From assembly GCA_013290085.1 (NCBI GenBank), contig JABCYS010000056.1:1-6342 (forward strand): a stretch of DNA of 6,342 nt. The letters are read 5' to 3'. Below are positions 1 through 5,633 of this stretch, piece by piece. A program made the translations under genes and the position numbers. The notes beneath the pieces are model-generated. The model ran no database searches and had not been told where the DNA came from. It was given only the letters and a program-made list of their open reading frames with translations. Numbering within the stretch: the stretch's first letter is position 1; every line of letters begins with the position of its first letter. The DNA is from Candidatus Babelota bacterium (GTDB lineage Bacteria; Dependentiae; Babeliae; Babeliales; JABCYS01).

Positions 1-1214
1 GAACGTTACGCGCAAATAACCAGGCGGGTGAAAATATAGGCATTAACATTGTACGCGCACCCAATAACCAGTTTGGAGCAGTAAGAAAAAATATAACAAT
101 ACGTAATGGGTTTATAGCTAATTTTAACGTGTATAGTGTGCGTATGGATCTTGGCTCTTCGCATATTACTTTGGAGAACCTTACTATTTTGAGTTCGGAT
201 ATACGAGGAAAAACATCGCTGACGCCAACGGGTATCTTGTTAGATGGATTATTACCGGCAGGGGTGCCAATATCTGTCCGTACCTCTGATATACTTATAA
301 AAAATTGTTTTGTAGATAACGCGCGCTTTGGTTTTCGTGCACGAAATGCAGATAATGTGAGAGTGATTGATTCAACCTTTAATCATAACGGGTCACGGGG
401 GATTTCAGCCATTGATTGTAATGCCTGGGAGTTGACGGGCTGTCAGGCATCGCAGCAACAAATTGCTGATGAGCTAGGAAATTTTGGTCTACTCCTGCAG
501 GGTGGCGATGCATGGCGAATAAAAAATTGTGACTTTAGCTTTAATAATTTAACGTCACCGGTTTCTTCCTTGCTTCCCTCTGTTGGAGGAGCACAGTTGC
601 AAGCTGCTATCGACCTAAATTTTGTAACAGTAAAAGAATCTGGGGGACACGTTATTGAAGGATGTACATTTAATAATAACACTACAACAATACCAGGGGT
701 ATTAGTGCGTGGTCTAGAATTAGCATTTACTACTTCGAGTGTAGTGCGCAATTGTATAGCAAATGGTAACGCTTCGGTTGATACGGGACAGGTTGGCTTT
801 TTTGATGCTTTTGGAAGTATGAATCTCTATGAGAATTGTATGGCGGCAGGTAATTATGGAAAACTAGATACGCCAGTTGGCGCTGTAGGGTTTGATGCGT
901 TTTCAACTGAGGGTGCTTGTTTTCGCAACTGCATAGCACTGAACAACATTGAGCTGGGGCTAGGATTTGGCACCGGTTTTTTTGTTGATGATGGGTCGTC
1001 TCATTGCTTAGTACAAAACTGTACCTCTTTTTCTAATAGTGCGGAAGGGTTTGCTAATGCCTCAGGAACCTCGGTATTTGTCGGCAATTTAGCATTTGCT
1101 AATCCATTTAATTATGCGTTTGCTCCGTTAGGCTTTATAACGGTGTTGAATGGTACACAGCCACCAGCAGGAACATTTGATGAGCGGCAAATAGATAATA
1201 TTTCCATAGTGTGA
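1..1214 (+). CDS. Right-handed beta-helix (pectate-lyase-fold-like) secreted protein, 5'-truncated by the window edge
   Basis: The frame is open from base 3 to the TGA at 1212-1214 (403 codons). A GTG at 129 is available as a start but is not real: the 42 codons before it align with residues 75-116 of the next gene (for example NIGINIV against QIGINIV, and NITIRNG against NIVIKNG). The true start therefore lies outside the window, and about 75 residues including a signal peptide are probably missing. The visible protein is a series of short beta-strand/turn repeats rich in Asn, Gly, Ser and Phe. The xNC or xGC motif recurs with codon starts at 657, 747, 831, 924 and 1014, which is a period of 28-31 residues and the pattern expected of stacked coils in a parallel beta-helix. 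No Asp/Lys/Arg polysaccharide-lyase active site is obvious, so the role could be adhesive, structural or glycan-active. The last 21 residues match the tail of the neighbouring paralogue. The fold is well supported; the function is unknown. Confidence 0.85.
   Translation, partial: TLRANNQAGENIGINIVRAPNNQFGAVRKNITIRNGFIANFNVYSVRMDLGSSHITLENLTILSSDIRGKTSLTPTGILLDGLLPAGVPISVRTSDILIKNCFVDNARFGFRARNADNVRVIDSTFNHNGSRGISAIDCNAWELTGCQASQQQIADELGNFGLLLQGGDAWRIKNCDFSFNNLTSPVSSLLPSVGGAQLQAAIDLNFVTVKESGGHVIEGCTFNNNTTTIPGVLVRGLELAFTTSSVVRNCIANGNASVDTGQVGFFDAFGSMNLYENCMAAGNYGKLDTPVGAVGFDAFSTEGACFRNCIALNNIELGLGFGTGFFVDDGSSHCLVQNCTSFSNSAEGFANASGTSVFVGNLAFANPFNYAFAPLGFITVLNGTQPPAGTFDERQIDNISIV
747..1022 (+). 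repeat. Asn-Cys beta-helix coil repeats, first paralogue
   Basis: This stretch covers four successive coils marked by the triplets RNC, ENC, RNC and QNC, with codon starts at 747, 831, 924 and 1014 (28, 31 and 30 residues apart). A diverged EGC unit lies upstream at 657. The similarity is at protein level. DNA repeats are degenerate, limited to short motifs such as the Asn-Cys-Ile-Ala codons. Confidence 0.6.
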
Positions 1215-1220
1215 AGGAAG
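1214..1220 (+). promoter_or_regulatory. Ribosome binding site overlapping the upstream stop codon
   Basis: AAGGAAG begins on the last base of the TGA that ends the upstream beta-helix gene, and it lies four bases before the ATG at 1225. Only ten bases separate the two genes, so they are almost certainly on one transcript, and translation of the second may be partly coupled to the first. Confidence 0.6.
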
Positions 1221-1224
1221 TTGT

Positions 1225-2598
1225 ATGAAAATAACGCATCTAAGCCTTATCCTGGTGCTGACCGTAAATGTGGCATCAGCAGCAACAATAACCTTTCTTA
1301 CTCCTGGCCAATTTACCAAGGCCGGTGGCATTAAGATTACGTTGCCTGGTATCTATGTTTTTACCGATGACGTCATTTTTAATACAGTGAGTGCTGCGGC
1401 TATTACTATCGCATCAAATGATGTAACCATAGATATGAATGGAAAAACTCTTATATCAAATATGCCTGGTCAAATAGGTATCAATATTGTAACACTCATT
1501 CCTGCCGTAAATAATAACAATAATTTTTATAACATTGTTATTAAAAATGGGACGTTCGATAGCTTTGATAGATTTGGGATTATGGTAAATGGGGGCGAGC
1601 GCAACATCACCCTAGAAAACCTTACGATAATTTGCGGCGTTCCAATATCGTCTGGCCCTCAAATTCCTACCGGGATTTTCTTCAATGGTAATTCTTCGGC
1701 TCCAATCAGTGAAATAGCAATAAAAAATTGTCGTATTGTTGAGGGACGGTACGGTATACTGGCAAGCACCGTAAGTAATGTAGAACTGCTCGATACGGTA
1801 TTAAGTGAAAATTTTTCTTCAGGCGCTTTATTAATACAATCCAATTTATGGGACATACGTAACTGTACGTTCTCTCACCAGCTCGCTTTCGATGCTGCTG
1901 GCTCTGCTGGCTTAACAGCCAAGGGCTGTACGCTGTTCAACATAAAAAATTGTCATTTTAGCTATAACGTTTCAACCATTCCTGCTGTTCCTGTGGCTGG
2001 GGTGAATTTTGTTGGTATGCCCAATGCTATGTCAGGAAGTCATATCCTTGAAAACTGTACATTCTCCAGCAATGCGGCAACTACAGGGTCAGTGGCTGGT
2101 GTGCAGCTTGTTAATACGCAATCCTGCGTTTTCCGTAACTGCATAGCGAATGGAAATGCTTCCTTGGGTTCGTCAGCCGCAGGTTTTTCTGTGATCACCA
2201 GTTCTTCAGGAAATGCATTTGAAAATTGTGTAGCCGATGGAAACTATACCAACGGTCCAGTGGTTGGCGCTGGTTTTAACATTGCAAGTGGCGATAACTT
2301 TGTTTTTAATTGCATCGCAAATGGCAACCAATCACTGGGTGGTGGTGCGGGTAATGGTATCTTTGTAACAAGTTTTGCGCCAGGATGTTTAGTTCAAAAC
2401 TGTTTAGCCATTGATAATAGTACCAACGGTTTTATCAACGACTCCACTTCTGCATTTATTGGTAACTTTGCGACTCAAAATGGTGTTGCTAACTTTGCAG
2501 GTGCGGGGATCATAGGATCTATTCCTATTCCTAACGGTACCCAGCCACCAGGCGGTTCATTTGACGAGCGTCAAATAGATAATATTCAAATTACCTAA
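1225..2598 (+). CDS. Right-handed beta-helix secreted protein with signal peptide, complete paralogue
   Basis: This is a 457-residue protein. Residues 1-19 form a classical signal peptide: Lys2, a hydrophobic stretch LSLILVLTV, and an A-S-A box at 17-19, so the mature protein would begin near Ala20. Residues 20-75 form an N-terminal cap of the type LPGIYVFTDDV...TIDMNGKTL, which is common at the start of secreted parallel beta-helix proteins. Residues 85-415 are beta-helix coils. The triplets KNC, RNC, ENC, FNC and QNC occur at 167, 212, 241, 276, 304, 333, 361 and 391; the last five are spaced 28, 29, 28 and 30 residues apart. There are 12 cysteines in all, mostly on these turns. The tail (437-457) has the core FDERQIDNI shared with the upstream gene. 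Strong alignment from residue 75 to the end shows a tandem duplication followed by divergence. It is exported and probably surface-exposed or released. The substrate or partner is unknown, and no catalytic residues can be assigned. Confidence 0.9.
   Translation: MKITHLSLILVLTVNVASAATITFLTPGQFTKAGGIKITLPGIYVFTDDVIFNTVSAAAITIASNDVTIDMNGKTLISNMPGQIGINIVTLIPAVNNNNNFYNIVIKNGTFDSFDRFGIMVNGGERNITLENLTIICGVPISSGPQIPTGIFFNGNSSAPISEIAIKNCRIVEGRYGILASTVSNVELLDTVLSENFSSGALLIQSNLWDIRNCTFSHQLAFDAAGSAGLTAKGCTLFNIKNCHFSYNVSTIPAVPVAGVNFVGMPNAMSGSHILENCTFSSNAATTGSVAGVQLVNTQSCVFRNCIANGNASLGSSAAGFSVITSSSGNAFENCVADGNYTNGPVVGAGFNIASGDNFVFNCIANGNQSLGGGAGNGIFVTSFAPGCLVQNCLAIDNSTNGFINDSTSAFIGNFATQNGVANFAGAGIIGSIPIPNGTQPPGGSFDERQIDNIQIT
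2050..2403 (+). repeat. Asn-Cys beta-helix coil repeats, second paralogue
   Basis: Five coils are marked by ENC, RNC, ENC, FNC and QNC, with codon starts at 2050, 2134, 2221, 2305 and 2395 (28, 29, 28 and 30 residues apart). Several units continue as C-I/V-A-x-G-N, for example CIANGNAS, CVADGNYT and CIANGNQS. They align unit for unit with the repeats of the upstream gene, so the coil number was set before the gene duplicated. Confidence 0.65.
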
Positions 2599-2627
2599 GT
2601 GAGAAAGTCCATTCCTTCAGATGTGGG

Positions 2628-2644
2628 ATAAGAGCGTCTCTTAT
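2628..2644. terminator. Weak hairpin between convergent genes, possible bidirectional terminator
   Basis: ATAAGAG-CGT-CTCTTAT forms a perfect 7-bp stem with a 3-base loop, and it overlaps the stop codon of the minus-strand HAD gene. Its position between two converging genes suits a terminator. The stem is AT-rich, however, and no U-tract follows on either strand, so a standard intrinsic terminator is not demonstrated. Confidence 0.25.
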
Positions 2645-3471
2645 AGAATGCCAAAAGATTTTAATTCAAGTTCCAACTGTTCTGGACAATTGAAAAGAAT
2701 ACCGTGCATACCTAAGGTGTCGGCTACGTAAATGTTTTTTACCAAGTCGTCGACGAAAACAACTTGGTCAGGCTTGAGATTAAATTTCTCCAGGAAGGAG
2801 TGATAATACTGTGGATTTGGTTTTCGGATATAACAATATTCAGATGAGCAAAAAAACAACTCATCGAAGTATGAAAAAATAGCAGGGAACTGACTCTTCA
2901 AATTGTGTAATACATGTTCCCCAATATTGGAAAGTAAATAGATCTTAAATTTTTTCTGCTTGAGGCGCTTAATAATATCAAGAGTACCTGCAATAGGTGT
3001 CTGAGCATTTATTACCGCAGTAATAGTAGGTATAAAGAGTTGCAAATCTGGATAGCGTGGCAACAACCCATCTATAACTTGTTCAGCAGCTATTTGTTGA
3101 GAAGCTAGACGTACAGAGTTATAAAGAAAAACCGGGTTGCTGAGCATGGTAAATAACGTGAATTTGTAGGGCATGGCAATAATCAATTTAAGACGCTCAG
3201 CGTAATTAGGCGTAAACAAAACATCATGAAGATCAAACGCAATAACCGTAGAAGCAGGAGAACTAGATGGGTGCGCAACTGTTGGCAATTTGGGCGATGC
3301 AGTGAAGATTGCATGTACGAGTTGATAGACAGCAAAGCCAATGCTTGCGCAGGCCATGACTGGGTTATGAGAACGTAAGCCGGTATAGAGTGCTGGGGGT
3401 AATAGAGGAGAAGGACTGCTTGAGATTATTGTTGGATACAGAAGGAGTAACAAAAAATATTTTTTCTTCAT
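2641..3471 (-). CDS. HAD-superfamily (subfamily IA) hydrolase with N-terminal signal/membrane segment
   Basis: I start the protein (276 residues) at the ATG whose first base is 3471, because it gives MKKK followed by a hydrophobic stretch FLLLLLYPTII, a clear signal or anchor sequence. A GTG 16 codons upstream (3519) would put a basic, hydrophilic extension before it and has only a weak AGG. A second hydrophobic stretch at about 36-56 could be a membrane segment. The HAD core begins near residue 76. Motif I is FDLHDVLF (nucleophile Asp80); motif II is LLSN with Ser181; motif III is Lys217-Pro218; motif IV is FVDD (Asp241-Asp242). A helical cap lies between motifs I and II. The arrangement resembles YihX-like and epoxide-hydrolase-N-domain-like HAD phosphatases, which use DLGNV or DLDGV. 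The usual D+2 acid/base Asp is His82 here. It probably acts on a phosphorylated small molecule, and the substrate is unknown. It lies just downstream of another HAD gene on the same strand. Confidence 0.82.
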   Translation of the reverse strand: MKKKYFLLLLLYPTIISSSPSPLLPPALYTGLRSHNPVMACASIGFAVYQLVHAIFTASPKLPTVAHPSSSPASTVIAFDLHDVLFTPNYAERLKLIIAMPYKFTLFTMLSNPVFLYNSVRLASQQIAAEQVIDGLLPRYPDLQLFIPTITAVINAQTPIAGTLDIIKRLKQKKFKIYLLSNIGEHVLHNLKSQFPAIFSYFDELFFCSSEYCYIRKPNPQYYHSFLEKFNLKPDQVVFVDDLVKNIYVADTLGMHGILFNCPEQLELELKSFGIL

Positions 3472-3542
3472 CAACCACTCTCTCTTTTTTAAACATTTTC
3501 TATGCTTCAAATATCTCACCAGCCTGTGAGCTGGATGGTATG

Positions 3543-4211
3543 TTAATTTTTCTTTAACAATTTTTTCAAATCAATTTCATGATAACCATCAATAATAAAA
3601 TCAGCTTCCTTAAGATTGTCCCGCTTCTTTGAAGTGTTAATACCGATACAGAACATACCGGCACTTTTTGCAGCCCGAATACCATGAGCAGAATCTTCTA
3701 TAACAACACAATGTTCTGGCTTTACGCCCATTTCCTTAGCCGCGTGTAGATAAAGAGCAGGGTGTGGTTTGCCAACATTATTTACGTGAGAAACATTGTA
3801 AATGTGTCGGCCAAAGAATTTTTCAAGATTATGTGTTTTCTTAGTAATGGATACTGTTGAGTCATGAGCATTGGTCGCAAGACCTGTTTTTAGGTTGTGC
3901 GGTTCAAGTGATGCGTGGAACGTCTCAAACCCCTCAATAAAAGTAACGCCTTGTACGTAGGCGTTGTTGGCCATGGTCGAAAGTTCATGAATAATAGATT
4001 CAACATCATCGTTCAAGCCCAAGGTTTCTTTAATAACCGCGCAACTTGCTTTTAAATGCAATCCATGTGTTTTTTCTAAAATTGTTTTTTTCTGTTCAGG
4101 GGTTATAGCACCGTGTCGTTTGGCTATAAATTCCTGGGTGGCCTTTTCCCATATTCCTTCAGTGTTAATAATGGTGCCATCCATATCGAAAATAATTGCA
4201 AAATATTTCAT
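3543..4211 (-). CDS. HAD-superfamily IA hydrolase, beta-phosphoglucomutase-like phosphatase
   Basis: This 222-residue protein has the usual length for the beta-phosphoglucomutase/GS1-like HAD group. Motif I is FDMDGTI with nucleophile Asp9 and acid/base Asp11; the helical cap covers about residues 17-85; motif II is LATNA with Thr113; motif III is GKPHP with Lys148; motif IV is VVIEDSAHGIRAA with Glu172 and Asp173. All the catalytic positions are present, so it should be an active Mg-dependent phosphatase or phosphomutase in the cytoplasm. The family is too broad to name a substrate: sugar phosphates, nucleotides and phosphoglycolate are all possible. The ATG is well supported, with AAAGGA nine bases upstream (4221-4226 on the plus strand). 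It is the first gene of a probable two-gene minus-strand operon with the anchored HAD gene, whose chosen ATG is 71 bp further on. Confidence 0.88.
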   Translation of the reverse strand: MKYFAIIFDMDGTIINTEGIWEKATQEFIAKRHGAITPEQKKTILEKTHGLHLKASCAVIKETLGLNDDVESIIHELSTMANNAYVQGVTFIEGFETFHASLEPHNLKTGLATNAHDSTVSITKKTHNLEKFFGRHIYNVSHVNNVGKPHPALYLHAAKEMGVKPEHCVVIEDSAHGIRAAKSAGMFCIGINTSKKRDNLKEADFIIDGYHEIDLKKLLKKN

Positions 4212-4287
4212 TCGTAAAAATCCTTTAAATGATTGTCGCGTGTGTTAAACTAACCGCATTAACTATTCTTCTTTCATGAGGTTTATT
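4212..4287. promoter_or_regulatory. Divergent intergenic region, presumed back-to-back promoters
   Basis: This 76-bp AT-rich gap separates the minus-strand HAD gene from the plus-strand envelope operon, so promoters for both must lie here or inside the flanking genes. I see TAAACT (4246-4251) as a possible plus-strand -10, but no convincing -35. A short inverted repeat GTTA-AAC-TAAC (4244-4254) lies near the middle and could be an operator or chance. The ribosome binding sites at both ends are clear. Confidence 0.35.
4278..4281 (+). promoter_or_regulatory. Ribosome binding site that fixes the membrane-protein start
   Basis: GAGG lies six bases before the ATG at 4288, which is ideal spacing. 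An in-frame ATG at 4276 precedes this site, overlaps the GAGG region and has no ribosome binding site of its own. The start at 4288 is therefore chosen. Confidence 0.6.
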
Positions 4288-4950
4288 ATGGTTAGAACAC
4301 AACGCTTTAATTTTATTTTTCATATAATTCCATTTTCTATTTTACTGCTAGCTGCATCCTTTTTTAAAGTAAGTTTTATTTTTGGCTCCAAAATGGCCTT
4401 TTTCTCAGGGGTTGATATCATCAGCCCGCTTTCCGGCGCCATCGGTGGTTCTCTGGGCGCACTACTACTATTTTTTCTCCGCTTTTGTTTTCAAGAGGTG
4501 ACCCCATCACTCTTTATCCTTCGACATCTTCCTGGCCTGTGCGGTGCCTGGTACTGGAGTTCTTCTTCTGTGGTAATCAGAGCACTCGTTCCAGGTCTTT
4601 GTATGGTTCTGTTTCTTCTTCATCCGGTTGGTATTCAAGCGTACGCCTATTCATTTTTTTGGCTTATTCCGCTAACGATATATTTTTTCAATGTTCAGAG
4701 CCTTTTTTTACAGGCACTTGGGGGTACTTTTGTGACCCATGCGGTCGGGTCAGTGATCTGGTTGTACACCGTACCAATGATGGCAGGGCAGTGGTGGGCA
4801 CTTATCCCCGTGGTTATACTAGAGCGGGTTGTTTTTGCTACCATTCAAGTGATCGTTCTTTGGCTCTATAAACACGCTGGAATAATCTTACATAAGTATA
4901 CCTTAATACCTACAATAAAGAAACTGGTGGCAAAGGCACCTTCTCTATGA
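4288..4950 (+). CDS. Polytopic inner-membrane protein, possible ECF-type S component or related transporter subunit
   Basis: This 220-residue protein is very hydrophobic, with about six membrane segments (roughly 12-32, 42-65, 95-112, 118-137, 140-161 and 169-193) and a basic C-terminal tail (KKLVAK). Between them are conserved-looking small and polar motifs: PLSGAIGGSLGALL at 47-60, LHPVG at 111-115, a Gly-rich stretch followed by THAVGSVIWLYTVPM at 150-164, and LIPVVILER at 172-180. The Pro/Gly-rich second helix and overall size resemble S components of energy-coupling-factor transporters, and I recall similar uncharacterised proteins in archaea and candidate phyla. Neither point is proven, and no ATPase or T component lies in the window. 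Its stop codon overlaps the uppS start (ATGA), so the two are translationally coupled, which hints at a role in envelope or lipid metabolism. Starting at 4288 removes four residues relative to the longest frame. Confidence 0.7.
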   Translation: MVRTQRFNFIFHIIPFSILLLAASFFKVSFIFGSKMAFFSGVDIISPLSGAIGGSLGALLLFFLRFCFQEVTPSLFILRHLPGLCGAWYWSSSSVVIRALVPGLCMVLFLLHPVGIQAYAYSFFWLIPLTIYFFNVQSLFLQALGGTFVTHAVGSVIWLYTVPMMAGQWWALIPVVILERVVFATIQVIVLWLYKHAGIILHKYTLIPTIKKLVAKAPSL

Positions 4951-5633
4951 AACATCTAGCACTGATAATGGATGGTAATCGTCGTTGGGCCAAAAAGCAG
5001 GGACTTTTGTCTTGGCGTGGCCATGGAAAAGGGGTAGAAACGGTAAAACGTGTTATTGAATTCTGTATTCAGAAGAAAATTCCCTACCTTTCTCTCTTTA
5101 CCTTTTCGATAGAAAATTTTAGACGCTCTCCCGAAGAGCTTTCCTTTTTATTTGACCTGCTTGCTTTGGAAGCTGAAAGTAATCTCGAACAGTTTGTCCG
5201 TAATGGTGTGAGAATACAGTTTGTGGGGGATCGCTCATTATTCCCTGCCGGTATCCTTGGTTCCATAGAACGGTTAGAAAAAGCAACGCAACATTTAGCA
5301 ACACTCCATGTGAGCCTCTTGTTTTGTTACGGTGGTCAGCAGGAAATTGTTAACGGTATAAAAAATGTAGTTCGCAAAGTGCAAGCAGGATTGCTCACCG
5401 AAGACCAAATTTCAGAAGATCTTTTTAAAGATTATTTGTGGACAAGTGGTACTCCAGAACCTGACCTTATTATACGCACCGGTGGCCACCATCGTTTGAG
5501 TAACTTCTTACTCTATCAAGCGGCCTACAGCGAACTGTATTTCTTAGATTGTTTGTGGCCAGAACTTGAAACATTCCATTTAGAAAAAGCATTAGACCAG
5601 TTTGAGCTTCGACAAAGGAATTTTGGTGCATGA
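4947..5633 (+). CDS. uppS: Isoprenyl transferase (cis-prenyltransferase, undecaprenyl diphosphate synthase family)
   Basis: The enzyme condenses isopentenyl diphosphate units in cis onto an allylic diphosphate such as farnesyl diphosphate, giving the polyprenyl carrier for peptidoglycan and glycan export. It acts in the cytoplasm at the membrane face. It has 228 residues, and the protein starts directly at the core. Compared with E. coli UppS, key residues sit at a constant offset of 17: IMDGNRRWA with Asp9 (E. coli D26), His26 (H43), FSIENFRR with Ser54, Asn57 and Arg60 (S71, N74, R77), then RTGG with Arg177 (R194), Arg183 (R200), Ser185 (S202) and YSELYF with Glu196 (E213, Mg). Departures are His181 in place of the usual Glu of RTGGE (E198), Phe58 in place of Trp75, and CYGGQ in place of NYGGR. 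FSIENFxRS is closer to the eukaryotic DHDDS style. An ATGA overlap joins it to the membrane gene before it, and another to gpsA after it. Product chain length cannot be read from the sequence. Confidence 0.95.
   Translation: MKHLALIMDGNRRWAKKQGLLSWRGHGKGVETVKRVIEFCIQKKIPYLSLFTFSIENFRRSPEELSFLFDLLALEAESNLEQFVRNGVRIQFVGDRSLFPAGILGSIERLEKATQHLATLHVSLLFCYGGQQEIVNGIKNVVRKVQAGLLTEDQISEDLFKDYLWTSGTPEPDLIIRTGGHHRLSNFLLYQAAYSELYFLDCLWPELETFHLEKALDQFELRQRNFGA

Noticed and set aside
443..939. Minus-strand frames opposite the first beta-helix gene
   Set aside because: They are shadows of the repetitive plus-strand coding sequence and have no domain or start signals.
129..1214. GTG at 129 as the start of the first beta-helix gene
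   Set aside because: The frame is open to the window edge, and the upstream codons align with the paralogue, so the gene is truncated and does not start here.
1225..2598. Many N-x-S/T sequons in the beta-helix protein, suggesting glycosylation
   Set aside because: Asn, Ser and Thr are abundant in beta-helix turns, so sequons arise by composition, and nothing in the window encodes an oligosaccharyltransferase.
3472..3519. GTG start at 3519 for the anchored HAD protein
   Set aside because: It adds 16 hydrophilic, basic residues in front of a clean signal-like N-terminus. The ATG at 3471 is the better start, although its own ribosome binding site (a GAGAG-type stretch) is also weak.
4244..4254. 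GTTA-AAC-TAAC inverted repeat as a regulator operator
   Set aside because: The 4-bp arms are too short to claim as a site, and no regulator gene is nearby.
4276..4287. ATG at 4276 as the start of the membrane protein
   Set aside because: The GAGG ribosome binding site lies between this ATG and the one at 4288 and serves the latter.
4485..4871. 128-codon plus-strand reading frame inside the membrane-protein gene
   Set aside because: It is Ser/Arg/Cys-rich with no recognisable domain, is wholly contained in a better-supported gene, and has no ribosome binding site that I can see.
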